Source: Alkaliphilus hydrothermalis (lineage in GTDB: Bacteria; Bacillota; Clostridia; Peptostreptococcales; Natronincolaceae). Taken from it: 64,000 bases of DNA. The notes under the pieces are model-generated. The model was not told the DNA's origin. It searched no databases and was given only the letters and a program-made list of their open reading frames with translations. Positions within the stretch are counted from its first letter, which is position 1, and each line of letters opens with the position of its first letter. The position numbers were made by a program, and so were the translations under genes. Shown here piece by piece: positions 50,241 to 59,677 of the stretch. The stretch lies in contig NZ_JAFBEE010000008.1 in NCBI RefSeq assembly GCF_016908555.1, positions 54,689 through 118,688 of the forward strand, given 5' to 3'.

Positions 50241-51674
50241 TTGAAAAATAATGGAGATTTAATCATTAACATATATGATGCTTCCAATCAGTGGATTGCT
50301 AAAAAATGCTTAGAGGATTTAATTAAGGAGTTGGTGGCTTATAGTATGCCACTATCTTTTCATATAGAGGCGCTAAAATGCCAGAGTATCGTCATGAGGA
50401 CTAATGTAATGAAAAAAATTAAGAATTATCTTGAATCAGAAGTAGGAGGGGAAGTAGGGAAGGGTATTTGTCTAGAGGATTTTAGGGAATGGAAGTCATT
50501 AGAAGAATACCAAGAAATATGGGGAGAAGATTATAGTAGTTGTGAGGAAAAAATCAATGAGGCTGTTAAAGCAACAGCGGGTGTTATTATAACATTTAAT
50601 GACAAGCCAATAGATGCAAGATACCATGAGATATGTGGAGGGGCAACGGAGAATAGTGAGAATGTAGATGGGAATGTTGTTCTTTACCTTAGACGAGTTC
50701 TTTGTCAATACTGTGAAGGGAGTAATCACTATCATGGTTATAAAGATCTCCCATTAGAAGAAGTGGAGGAAAAGCTTGGGATAAAGTTTCCTAGTATAGC
50801 GGCCACAGATAATGTATCTATAGAAAATATGATCGAAAATATCATAAGGGATGAAAATGGAAGAGTAACCAAACTCAAGGTTGCGGGTAAGGAGTTTGAG
50901 GGGAAAGAAATACGAAAATTATTGAATTTAGGGTCTACTAGATTTAGTTGGAGACCCCAGTTTATACGATTCTTAACAATAGGAAAGGGTGACGGAGTGG
51001 GGTTCTGCCAGCAGGGAGCCAATCGTATGGCAAAGGATGGTTATGCAGCAGAGGAGATTATAAAATACTACTATACAGAGGTAGATTTAAAAAAGTTTTT
51101 AAATTCTAGTATAAATCAGCCACTTTTGGGTAAGGTATTAGTGATTGATCCTGCCCATGGAGGAGAAGAAGGCGAAGGTCATATCAGTCAAAGAGGTTTA
51201 GAAGAAAAGCAATTGAATTTAGAAATCGCACTCTATCTAGAGAAGATACTATCTCAATTGGGAGCCAAGGTATATTTAACTAGACAAGAGGATCATTATG
51301 TTCCCATCACAGAAAGAGCAAAACTCACCAACGAAATAAAGCCAGACTTTTTTTTAACTATCCATCAAAACTATCTAAAGAATCAAAATGTTTCTGGGAC
51401 TGAAATTTATTATTATCGTGGAGATCAAGAGGCACAGATGTTGGGGTGTTTAATTATGGAGAAGATGAATATAGCATTGGATACCATAAATAGAGGTGTT
51501 AGAACAGCAGACTTTTATTTGCTACGGGATATTAAAGTTAGTGGATTGCATATAGAGGTAGCATATCTATCAAACCCGATTGATGAAGCCAAATTGTCGA
51601 AGGATAATTTTAGGTACCAAGCAGCATTAGCAATATCTGAAGCCCTCCAGACCTATTTCCATTATACTTTATAA
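50241..51674 (+). CDS. SpoIID-like domain fused to N-acetylmuramoyl-L-alanine amidase
   Basis: Protein of 477 residues. Residues 1-285 resemble SpoIID/LytB: an N-terminal SpoIID region (EALKCQSIVMRTNVMKK), TAGVIITFNDKPIDARYHEICGGATENSENV and the late GDGVGFCQQGANRMAKDGY. Residues 295-477 are an Amidase_3 domain: VLVIDPAHGG (zinc His), LEEKQLNLEIALYLE (zinc Glu), FFLTIHQNYLKN (zinc His), HIEVAYLSNPIDEAKL (catalytic Glu). In other bacteria SpoIID and an amidase act together to remodel peptidoglycan around the engulfed forespore; here both are one chain. No signal peptide is visible at the N-terminus, which is odd. RBS AAAGGAGG. Confidence 0.85.
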   Translation: MKNNGDLIINIYDASNQWIAKKCLEDLIKELVAYSMPLSFHIEALKCQSIVMRTNVMKKIKNYLESEVGGEVGKGICLEDFREWKSLEEYQEIWGEDYSSCEEKINEAVKATAGVIITFNDKPIDARYHEICGGATENSENVDGNVVLYLRRVLCQYCEGSNHYHGYKDLPLEEVEEKLGIKFPSIAATDNVSIENMIENIIRDENGRVTKLKVAGKEFEGKEIRKLLNLGSTRFSWRPQFIRFLTIGKGDGVGFCQQGANRMAKDGYAAEEIIKYYYTEVDLKKFLNSSINQPLLGKVLVIDPAHGGEEGEGHISQRGLEEKQLNLEIALYLEKILSQLGAKVYLTRQEDHYVPITERAKLTNEIKPDFFLTIHQNYLKNQNVSGTEIYYYRGDQEAQMLGCLIMEKMNIALDTINRGVRTADFYLLRDIKVSGLHIEVAYLSNPIDEAKLSKDNFRYQAALAISEALQTYFHYTL

Positions 51675-51814
51675 GGGGTAGAAAAAAAGTGTGTATAGTA
51701 TGGGGTGGTTTTGATGCCTTTAGATCTTTTATTGATGATATTATTGGGTTTTTTGAGTTGTTTCTATTGAGAATAAAGAATTTAGAATAAATATCTGAAA
51801 AAACAAAAAAAGAT

Positions 51815-51886
51815 TTGACAAGTGTAGGACTCAAATTATATAATAATTATTTAGGATTTGACAAGTTCTGTCGTGTATGGTATAAT
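51815..51886 (+). promoter_or_regulatory. Two consensus sigma-A promoters in tandem before veg
   Basis: P1: TTGACA (51815-51820), 18-base spacer, TATAAT (51839-51844). P2: TTGACA (51858-51863), 17-base spacer, TATAAT (51881-51886). All four hexamers are perfect, and both -35 boxes lie in the repeated context ATTTGACAAGT. Confidence 0.92.
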
Positions 51887-51917
51887 TATTTTGTAAACTG
51901 TGAAAGAAGGTGATTTT

Positions 51918-52184
51918 TTGGCAACCAGAACCACCCTAAATGAGATCAGAAGCAACATTGAAGGGTTTGTAGGACAAAAGGTTACGCTGAAGGCAAACAA
52001 AGGCAGAAAAAAGACACTAATTCGTGAGGGCATCTTAGAGAACACATATCCAAATATTTTTGTAGTAAGAATTGACGGAGGATATGATTCGGTTCGTAGA
52101 GTTTCGTATAGTTATTCCGATATTTTAACTGAGACAGTTGAAATTACCGTATGTAAAGATAATAAGCAAATTAAAGTTAGTTAA
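51918..52184 (+). CDS. veg: Veg family protein
   Basis: Protein of 88 residues matching the clostridial/bacillar Veg protein: IRSNIEGFVGQKVTLKANKGRKK and IRVDGG-like IDGGYDSVRRVSYSYSDILTETVEI. It starts at TTG 51918, after AAGGTGATTTT; a GTG at 51900 would place the site inside. In Bacillus Veg affects biofilm and spore germination. Its tandem perfect promoters echo the very strong veg promoter of B. subtilis. Confidence 0.93.
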   Translation: MATRTTLNEIRSNIEGFVGQKVTLKANKGRKKTLIREGILENTYPNIFVVRIDGGYDSVRRVSYSYSDILTETVEITVCKDNKQIKVS

Positions 52185-52190
52185 AGATAG

Positions 52191-52220
52191 CCACCCTAGT
52201 ATTGGGTGGTTGTTTTATTG
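52191..52220 (+). terminator. Terminator after veg
   Basis: GCCACCC / GGGTGG hairpin with a 7-base loop and TTGTTTTATT. Confidence 0.75.
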
Positions 52221-52521
52221 CATAAAAAAATTATAAAAATTTATAAATTAATAAACTTGAATATATATGTGTATAAAGATAGTGATTATTAACATCTGAT
52301 AATGCTTTAAAAAGTTGTCAATGGGATAAGACTAGTAGCTACCCATAATCTATTTAACTGGGCAATAAAAAATGGAATAAAATAGAATTAATAAATATAC
52401 AGATAATGAATAAAAGTTATAGAAACCTGTAAAAATAGCCACTTGATTTATGTATAGAACTCCTATATACTGTTATTAAAATAATTGGAATATTACTAAA
52501 TTAGTTAAAGGGGGTTGAACA
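52221..52521 (+). promoter_or_regulatory. Upstream region of the arginine deiminase genes
   Basis: About 300 AT-rich bases. It has several TGAATA/AATAAA-like half-sites (for example ATGAATAAAA near 52406) that could be ArgR/AhrC boxes, but none forms a clean ARG palindrome. No gene recognised. Confidence 0.3.
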
Positions 52522-53745
52522 GTGAATCAAGGTGGTTTTTTAAACATAACATCAGAAATCGGAAAGTTAAAAGCTGTGTTACTTCATCGTCCAGGCAGAG
52601 AACTGGAAAGATTAACACCACAATATCTTCATGAACTGTTATTTGATGATATTCCATGGTTAAAGCAAATGAAAAAGGAGCATGATTTATTTGCTGAGGC
52701 AATGAAAAGCAGAGGAACGACAGTTTACTACTATGAGGAACTACTAGAGGAAGTTCTTGTAAACAGAGAAATACGACAAAGCTTTATTGGAGATATTGTA
52801 TATAACACTAATATTGCAAATCTTGAGCTAGAGAGATTAATAGAAGAATTTCTATTATCTAAAACACCAAAGGAAGTTGTAGAAATTGCTATTGCAGGAC
52901 TACATAAGAATGACTTGCCAGAAGTAGAAAGAGAGCTTCACTTAGTAGATTATATTAAGGAGAGACATCCTTTCTATATTAATCCATTACCTAATCTTTA
53001 TTTTACTAGGGACCCTGGTACAGTAATCGCAAATGGATTATCCATTAATAAAATGAAGACTCCAGCCAGAGATAGAGAGACGATGTTCTTAAAGTATATC
53101 TACAAGCATCATCCAACATTTAAAGGTAGTAACACTCCACTGTGGTATGACTACGAAGAATCCCACAGCCTAGAAGGGGGAGATATACTGGTTCTAAGCG
53201 ACAAAGTAGTGGCTATTGGTTGTAGTGAAAGGACTTCAGCAAGAGGAATCGAAGTGATTTCTCAAAGGATTCTAGAGAATACTAATATCGAAAAGGTATT
53301 GGCTATTGAAATACCTTTTACAAGGGCGTATATGCACCTAGATACAGTATTCACAATGGTTGATCGTGATAAATTCACAATTTACCCAGGTGTTGAAAGT
53401 CATGTTAGAGCTTATGAGCTGACTAGGGGTAAGTCCACACCTAAGGTTAAACCAATGGATACCCTTGAGGGAGCTTTAAAGAGTGCTTTAAAACTGCCTG
53501 CTGTTAAGCTAATTCAAAGTGGTGGTGGCGACGAAATTACTGCTGCTAGAGAGCAATGGAATGATAGTACGAACACATTGGCAATCGCACCAGGTGTTGT
53601 TGTTACTTATAATAGAAATGAAGCTTCAAATGAAACCCTAAGAAGAGAAGGGGTAGAGGTAATTGAAATAGAAGGTTCTGAATTAGTTCGGGGAAGAGGC
53701 GGCCCGAGATGTATGTCGATGCCTTTGGTAAGGGAAGACTTATAA
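52522..53745 (+). CDS. arcA: Arginine deiminase
   Basis: Protein of 407 residues; hydrolyses arginine to citrulline and ammonia, first step of the ATP-yielding ADI pathway. Motifs: ITSEIGKLKAVLLHRPGRELERLTP, FTRDPG near 162, EGGDIL near 215, MHLDTVFT near 270 (catalytic His/Asp region) and the nucleophile Cys397 in RGRGGPRCMSMPL. GTG 52522 follows AAAGGGGGTTG. Operon with the next two genes. Confidence 0.96.
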   Translation: MNQGGFLNITSEIGKLKAVLLHRPGRELERLTPQYLHELLFDDIPWLKQMKKEHDLFAEAMKSRGTTVYYYEELLEEVLVNREIRQSFIGDIVYNTNIANLELERLIEEFLLSKTPKEVVEIAIAGLHKNDLPEVERELHLVDYIKERHPFYINPLPNLYFTRDPGTVIANGLSINKMKTPARDRETMFLKYIYKHHPTFKGSNTPLWYDYEESHSLEGGDILVLSDKVVAIGCSERTSARGIEVISQRILENTNIEKVLAIEIPFTRAYMHLDTVFTMVDRDKFTIYPGVESHVRAYELTRGKSTPKVKPMDTLEGALKSALKLPAVKLIQSGGGDEITAAREQWNDSTNTLAIAPGVVVTYNRNEASNETLRREGVEVIEIEGSELVRGRGGPRCMSMPLVREDL

Positions 53746-53796
53746 AGTCTATTCATTATAATTCTATTGAATCTTAAAAACCAAGGAGGATTATTT

Positions 53797-54789
53797 ATGC
53801 CAGTAAATTTAAAGGGAAGAAATTTTCTAACACTTAAGGAATTTACACCACAAGAAATCCAATACTTATTAGACTTATCAAAAGACTTAAAAGCTAAAAA
53901 GAGAATGGGCATCAAGGGTAAGGCATTAGAAGGAAAGAATATCGTATTATTATTTGAAAAGGCTTCTACTAGAACAAGATGTGCATTCGAAGTAGCGGCT
54001 TTAGATGAAGGTGGTCACGTAACTTTCTTAGGTTCAAATGATTCTCAAATGGGTAAAAAAGAGTCTTTAGAAGATACTGCTAAAGTATTAGGTAGATTCT
54101 ATGACGGTATCGAGTTCAGAGGATTCAAGCAAGAGACAGTAGAAATTCTTGCTAAGCACGCTGGAGTACCAGTATGGAATGGATTAACTGACTTATACCA
54201 TCCAACTCAAATTTTAGCTGATATGCTTACAATCACTGAGCATGTTGCTAAGCCTTTAAACCAAGTTAAATTCGTTTACGTTGGAGATGCTAGAAACAAC
54301 ATGGGTAACTCTTTAATGATCGGTGCTGCTAAAATGGGTATGGACTTCAGAGCCCTTGCACCAAAGAGCTTATTCCCAGCTGAAGAATTAGTAGCTGAAA
54401 TGAGGGAGTTAGCTAAGGAAACTGGCGCTAAAATTACATTGACTGAAGATATCGCAGAAGCTGTGAAGGATGCAGATGTAATCTACACAGATGTTTGGGT
54501 ATCTATGGGTGAAGAAGATCAATTCGAAGAAAGAATCAAGATGTTAAAGCCATACCAAGTAAATATGGATATGATGAATCAGACAGGTAACCCTAATGTA
54601 ATCTTTATGCACTGCTTACCAGCCTTCCATGATCTTGAAACTAAAGTTGGTAGAGAAATCCATGAAAAGTTCGGCTTAACTGAAATGGAAGTAACTGATG
54701 AGGTATTCAGAAGCAAACATTCAGTAGTATTTGATGAAGCAGAAAACAGAATGCATACAATCAAAGCTGTAATGGTGGCTACAATCTAA
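53797..54789 (+). CDS. arcB: Ornithine carbamoyltransferase (catabolic by context)
   Basis: Protein of 330 residues; phosphorolyses citrulline to ornithine and carbamoyl phosphate in the ADI pathway. STRTR (carbamoyl phosphate site) in FEKASTRTRCAFE, HPTQ in DLYHPTQILADM, MHCLPAFHD late, and SMG loop. ATG 53797 follows CCAAGGAGGA. Context between arcA and arcC supports the catabolic role, though argF function cannot be excluded. A strong terminator follows. Confidence 0.95.
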   Translation: MPVNLKGRNFLTLKEFTPQEIQYLLDLSKDLKAKKRMGIKGKALEGKNIVLLFEKASTRTRCAFEVAALDEGGHVTFLGSNDSQMGKKESLEDTAKVLGRFYDGIEFRGFKQETVEILAKHAGVPVWNGLTDLYHPTQILADMLTITEHVAKPLNQVKFVYVGDARNNMGNSLMIGAAKMGMDFRALAPKSLFPAEELVAEMRELAKETGAKITLTEDIAEAVKDADVIYTDVWVSMGEEDQFEERIKMLKPYQVNMDMMNQTGNPNVIFMHCLPAFHDLETKVGREIHEKFGLTEMEVTDEVFRSKHSVVFDEAENRMHTIKAVMVATI

Positions 54790-54830
54790 TTTGTTGAATA
54801 CCCATCAAATTATATAAAGAAGATGATACG

Positions 54831-54899
54831 GTATAGCTAAAAGATATGGAGAAAGTACACGGGGGAGTAGAAATCACTTCCATATCTTTTTTGCTATAC
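54831..54899 (+). terminator. Terminator between arcB and arcC
   Basis: GTATAGC-AAAAGATATGGA pairs with TCCATATCTTTT-GCTATAC over a long two-part stem with T-run inside, so arcC may have reduced read-through or its own promoter. Confidence 0.8.
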
Positions 54900-54967
54900 A
54901 TTTATTTTCACAAAAATTATCGGAATAATAATTATTTTCAATCATATAAGAAAAGAGGTTGAGAGAA

Positions 54968-55927
54968 ATGGTAGAAGGAAAAAGCAGAATCGTATTAGCT
55001 TTAGGGGGAAACGCATTACAAGCAAACCCTAAGGATACAAGTGCAGAAGCCCAAATAAAAACAGCAGCTGAAACAGCAAAGTCTATTGTTGATCTTATTG
55101 AAGCAGGTCATGAGGTAATCGTAGCCCATGGTAACGGACCTCAGGTAGGACAAATCGTTGGAACTTATGAGGCAGCACACCAAGTAAACAACGGAATGCC
55201 AATCATGCCATTCCCAGAGTGTGGAGCTATGAGCCAAGGATATATCGGATATCATTTACAACAGGCTATTAGACAAGAATTAGTAAATAGAAAAATTCAA
55301 AAATCAGTTGCCACAATCGTTACTCAAGTATTAGTAGACGAAAATGACCCAGCCTTCAGCAACCCAACAAAGCCAGTAGGTTCTTTCTTCAGTGAAGAAG
55401 AGGCTAAAAAGCTTCAAGCTGAAAAGGGATACACCATGAAGGAAGATGCAGGAAGAGGTTGGAGAAGGGTTGTTGCATCTCCTATTCCAGTGGATGTAGT
55501 AGAAGCTCCTATTGTAAGTACTTTAGTTGAAGCAGGTCATGTTGTCATCACCGTTGGTGGTGGTGGTGTTCCTGTGATCAATAAAAATGGAGCATTAGAA
55601 GGAATCCCTGCTGTTATCGATAAGGATTTTGCATCTGGAAAGATTGCAGAAATCCTGGATGCTGATTTCTTATTCATTTTAACTGCTGTAGAAAAGGTTG
55701 CCATCAACTTCAATACACCAGAGCAAAAAGAATTAAGGGAGGTTTCTATCCCAGATCTTGAAAAATACATCGAAGAAGGACATTTTGCACCAGGCTCTAT
55801 GCTGCCAAAGGTAAAGGCTGCTATGAAGTTCGTTCAGTCTAAGCCAGGTAGAAGAGCCCTAATCACTTCTTTAGACAAGGCTAAAGAGGGGATCATGGGA
55901 CAAACAGGGACAGTTGTAGTAGAGTAG
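54968..55927 (+). CDS. arcC: Carbamate kinase
   Basis: Protein of 319 residues; transfers phosphate from carbamoyl phosphate to ADP, giving ATP. Family motifs: RIVLALGGNALQ, VIVAHGNGPQVGQI, FPECGAMSQGYIGYHLQQA, GRGWRRVVASP, VITVGGGGVPV and FILTAVEKVAINF. ATG 54968 follows AGAGGTTGAG; an earlier in-frame start at 54959 overlaps it. Ends with a strong terminator; no arcD antiporter is nearby. Confidence 0.96.
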   Translation: MVEGKSRIVLALGGNALQANPKDTSAEAQIKTAAETAKSIVDLIEAGHEVIVAHGNGPQVGQIVGTYEAAHQVNNGMPIMPFPECGAMSQGYIGYHLQQAIRQELVNRKIQKSVATIVTQVLVDENDPAFSNPTKPVGSFFSEEEAKKLQAEKGYTMKEDAGRGWRRVVASPIPVDVVEAPIVSTLVEAGHVVITVGGGGVPVINKNGALEGIPAVIDKDFASGKIAEILDADFLFILTAVEKVAINFNTPEQKELREVSIPDLEKYIEEGHFAPGSMLPKVKAAMKFVQSKPGRRALITSLDKAKEGIMGQTGTVVVE

Positions 55928-55946
55928 TCCACAAAGATGATTCACA

Positions 55947-55972
55947 AGAGCAGATGCGTCTGCTCTTTTTTT
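55947..55972 (+). terminator. Terminator after arcC
   Basis: AGAGCAGA / TCTGCTCT with TGCG loop, then T7. Confidence 0.92.
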
Positions 55973-56059
55973 GTGTAACTAACTTATTAAATATAAAACA
56001 AAGGGGATTTTGATTTATTTGTCGAATTACCAAATATATTGTTTAAAAGGAGGGACACT

Positions 56060-56920
56060 ATGGAAAAAAATACAAAAGTTAGACCTTACTGGCACATAGA
56101 CTTGAAATGGATTACTGGTATTATTCTTGTTTTTGTATTAAGCTTAACGTTTTTTATTTCTGGACTTATGGTGATAACTAAAGAGGACATGGCTGTGGAG
56201 AAAATGAGCATCCTCTTAGCTGCAATGTTTAGTCCAGATGGACTCGATGCTGAGGCCGATTTTGATGAAGTTGAAAAAGAGCTAGAAACTAACTCGAAGG
56301 GAGAGTTTAACCCCTTTCCGGGCTTAAAGATATCTTTTACTAGAGAAGATATCGATATGTACCCTCCTAGAGAATTAAGGATAAAAATATTTAAACAGAT
56401 TGCAGCTCCGGTCTATAGGGAAGGAGCAGAAGGCATACATGCTATAGTTGAGGGAGATGACCCGGAACTACAGCAGAAATTCTCAGATGATATGGGGATT
56501 TTGAGTATCATTAACTTAAAAAACCACCTTGTGCTCAAACGTATTCAGTTATATTTATTGATCACCACGATAGTGTTATTGATTCCATTCATTTATTTTA
56601 GCTACGGTTTTGGACGTTTGGGCAATCCTGGTTTAGTTGTATCATTGGCTAGTCTACCATCCGCGTTGATTTTTACTATTGCATCTAAAATTATGGAGAA
56701 TAAAATAGCTTCTATAGCAATAGTAGAAGGAGGGAGCCATAGATTTAAAGAGATTCTGTCTAGTGTGGCATTGCCAGTGGTAAAAAGTTTTCTTTCAATC
56801 TACTTAAATGCGCTAAAGATAGGTGTAGGGTTGGTAATTTTGTGTATTGTTACAAAATTAATTTGGAGGATAATTTCAAGAATACAAAAGACAAGAAAAA
56901 AAGCGCCCGCGAAATATTGA
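56060..56920 (+). CDS. Hypothetical membrane protein (286 aa)
   Basis: One N-terminal span (ITGIILVFVLSLTFFISGLMVI), an acidic external region (about 45-155), then spans at about 165-190, 195-215 and 255-280, ending in a basic tail (KTRKKAPAKY). ATG 56060 follows AAAAGGAGGGACACT. No family recognised. It stands between arcC and a cell-surface protein gene. Confidence 0.72.
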   Translation: MEKNTKVRPYWHIDLKWITGIILVFVLSLTFFISGLMVITKEDMAVEKMSILLAAMFSPDGLDAEADFDEVEKELETNSKGEFNPFPGLKISFTREDIDMYPPRELRIKIFKQIAAPVYREGAEGIHAIVEGDDPELQQKFSDDMGILSIINLKNHLVLKRIQLYLLITTIVLLIPFIYFSYGFGRLGNPGLVVSLASLPSALIFTIASKIMENKIASIAIVEGGSHRFKEILSSVALPVVKSFLSIYLNALKIGVGLVILCIVTKLIWRIISRIQKTRKKAPAKY

Positions 56921-57080
56921 AAAAAATAAACTTTAGGATGGAATTTTATAATAATTTAAATGTGCTATAATATTAAATATTCAAATAATTTACAATTCCA
57001 TTACAAAACAGAAATATAAGTCTTATTGTCCAAACCACCACATATAACAGAAGAGTAGAAAACAATAAGGGGTGGTCTAA

Positions 57081-59408
57081 ATGAAGTACAAAAAAGCACT
57101 AAGTGGGTTGCTGGTGGCAGGGATGGTATTTTCCAATGCCAGTGCATTTGCAGCCGACGAAATGATGGTAAAAGAAAGTAAAGCTATAGGTGGTAGTCAA
57201 ATCATCTCGGAAGAAAGTCAACCAAACCTATCCCAAGAAGAAGCAGAAGGAATCTTTAAATCGCATATCAAAGACTTTTACAACATCAACATTGATGAAG
57301 GAAAAGAAGGTATGCACATTTCTATTCATTTTAGAGAAGAATTCCATATGAATGGAGCAACTTGGCAGTTAAATCTCCACCACAACGATCAAGATAAATA
57401 TCTCAACATTTATGCCATGATTAAGGATGAGACAAAAGAGCTATTATCCATCAGAAAACATGAAGGTAGTCATAGGCAGACGGGTCAGATTACAAAATTC
57501 ACCTTTGAGGAAGCAGAAAATATAGCACTAAAGTTTCTAAAGAAGTATAAAACAGATGCGTTGTCTCAGCTATCCAGTAAAGCACAACAACAACCCATGT
57601 ATTATTACTATGGGCTAGATCGAGGACCAGGACTACATCCAAGAGAATACTATGTATTCTTTGAAAGAGAAGAAGAGGGAATTTCCTTTATGAATGAGGG
57701 AATTACCATTGGAGTCAATAGTGGTACAGGAGAAGTTGTTTCCTACGAATATAGATGGAGTAATGAGGAACTACCAGCAAAAAATGATGTGATTACACCA
57801 GAAGCAGCACAAAAAAGCTTTGTAGAAGCGCTAGACTTCAACCTACAGTATGTACCGATTTACAACAAAGGTGGCTATTATGGAGAGCCAATAGAAGAGG
57901 TGAAGCTAGTCTATTCTCCAAACTTTGCAGACGGCCACCTAGTGGATGCTACTGATGGTAAAATGATTAATCCGTACCAAAACCAAATGGCAGAAACTAA
58001 AACAATAGATGTATCGGATGCAGAGAAGAAAAGCTTTGAAGCCATGACTAAAGAAAAAGTAGAGAGAGAGAAGGAAATCAATAAAGAAGAAGCAGTAAAG
58101 ATTGCAAAAGAAGTATTAGGGAAATTTTACGAAGATTTTAAGATTCAAAGTACCAACTATTACTCAAACCGTGGACACAACAGTCAAAAGAATTGGCAGA
58201 TTGAATTCACCACTGGAGAAGACCTATACAATAGGGGGAACATCAGCATCAATGCCATGACAGAAGAGGTTATGGACATCAACAACTACAACTGGGCTAG
58301 AAGAGAAATGATGATGATGAATCAAGAGGATTTTACAGCAGTATTAGAGTGGGAAGATGCCTATAAAGAGGCCATCGAAATCATTAAAGAAATTTATCCA
58401 GATAGATTGAAGGATGTAGAAACAGAGCAACGATATGCTGAGAGTTATTTTTATATGAATGATGTTAAGATGCCAAACCCTGAGTATCACTTTAGCTTCA
58501 ACAGAAAGGAAAATGATATAGCATTCCTTCAGAACAATATCCTAGTAAGCTTTGATCGAACTACAGGACAGCTACAAAGTTTGAACTATAGATGGGATGA
58601 TATTGAATTACCTAAACCGGAAGGACTAATGTCAAAGGAAGAGGCAGTGGATTTATATTTAGAGCAGACAGACATGGAATTGGCATATGTCGTAATACCA
58701 GAGAGAAAAATAGAGGAAACAGAATCAGAAACGGTTTTAGTATATAGAAGTACTCCAAAGAGAGATTTTATGTACTACAGCATAGATGCAAAGAATGGCA
58801 AATTCCTTGACTATAGAGGAAAAGAAATCAAGGAAGAAAAGCAACAGCTAGACTCGGTAGGAGATTTATTAAAGGGACATTGGGCAGAAAGAGAACTAAC
58901 CATTATGCACGACAGCGGTATTATTGACCTTCAAAATTACAGCCTAAAGGAATCAGTACCAAAGAAGGAAATTATCAGAATGATTATTAAATCCATTGGC
59001 TACTATATGGACTCAAGGGATGTAGAGTTAGAATTAAAGTTCACTGATATCAGTAAAGAGGACCCATACTATGAAGAGATCAAGTTGGCAGTACAACAAG
59101 GGATTATCGAAAATGAAGCAGTTGCCTTTAAGGGAGAAGACCCAGTGACTAGAGAAGAGCTGGCTGTCATGTTGGTGAAGATGGCAAAACTAGATAAACT
59201 AGCAAAGGTAGAAGAAATATATACTCTACCGGTACAGGATGTAGACTGTATTACTCCAGACTATTTAGGATACACCGCTTTAGCCTATGGATTTGATGTC
59301 ATCAAAGGGGACGGAGAGAAATATAATCCGAAGGCAGTAGTGACATTAGAGCAGGTGGCAGTGGCAATTTACCGTAACTTTAAAAATCTACTTTATATCA
59401 TTAGATAG
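57081..59408 (+). CDS. Cell-surface protein with YcdB/YcdC domains and SLH-type repeats
   Basis: Protein of 775 residues with a signal peptide (MKYKKALSGLLVAGMVFSNASAFA). The body (about 45-590) holds repeated YcdB/PepSY-like units: SQEEAEGIFKSHIKDFYNI, TFEEAENIALKFLKKYK, TPEAAQKSFVEALDF, NKEEAVKIAKEVLGKFYEDF, and SKEEAVDLYLEQTD, each followed by strands ending in GTGEVVSY or TTGQLQSL. The last ~180 residues contain S-layer-homology-like repeats (GHWAERELTIMHDSGII, TDISKEDPYYEEIKLAVQQGII). It is probably attached to the cell wall. RBS AAGGGGTGG. Confidence 0.85.
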   Translation: MKYKKALSGLLVAGMVFSNASAFAADEMMVKESKAIGGSQIISEESQPNLSQEEAEGIFKSHIKDFYNINIDEGKEGMHISIHFREEFHMNGATWQLNLHHNDQDKYLNIYAMIKDETKELLSIRKHEGSHRQTGQITKFTFEEAENIALKFLKKYKTDALSQLSSKAQQQPMYYYYGLDRGPGLHPREYYVFFEREEEGISFMNEGITIGVNSGTGEVVSYEYRWSNEELPAKNDVITPEAAQKSFVEALDFNLQYVPIYNKGGYYGEPIEEVKLVYSPNFADGHLVDATDGKMINPYQNQMAETKTIDVSDAEKKSFEAMTKEKVEREKEINKEEAVKIAKEVLGKFYEDFKIQSTNYYSNRGHNSQKNWQIEFTTGEDLYNRGNISINAMTEEVMDINNYNWARREMMMMNQEDFTAVLEWEDAYKEAIEIIKEIYPDRLKDVETEQRYAESYFYMNDVKMPNPEYHFSFNRKENDIAFLQNNILVSFDRTTGQLQSLNYRWDDIELPKPEGLMSKEEAVDLYLEQTDMELAYVVIPERKIEETESETVLVYRSTPKRDFMYYSIDAKNGKFLDYRGKEIKEEKQQLDSVGDLLKGHWAERELTIMHDSGIIDLQNYSLKESVPKKEIIRMIIKSIGYYMDSRDVELELKFTDISKEDPYYEEIKLAVQQGIIENEAVAFKGEDPVTREELAVMLVKMAKLDKLAKVEEIYTLPVQDVDCITPDYLGYTALAYGFDVIKGDGEKYNPKAVVTLEQVAVAIYRNFKNLLYIIR

Positions 59409-59499
59409 TAAATCGTAGCATAAAAATAGTCGAATAAAAATTAATAGAGACTTCATTTGGTATAGATTCAACTAAAAGTAGATAAAATTTTTTAAACCT

Positions 59500-59545
59500 A
59501 AGAAAAAGAAGTGAAAACATATAAATTTCGCTTCTTTTTCTTGTT
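59500..59545 (+). terminator. Terminator after the YcdB/SLH gene
   Basis: AAGAAAAAGAAGTGAAA / TTTCGCTTCTTTTTCTT, 9-base loop, T-rich tail. Confidence 0.88.
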
Positions 59546-59677
59546 TGTACCACATATATATAGATGGAGAAATTCTTTTGGACTAACCAGAGCTTTTTTA
59601 AATTTTATATCATAATTTAACAGGAGCTAAATATTATTATAATAAGACTTTTTATTACTGTGGAGGGAGGAAGTAAA

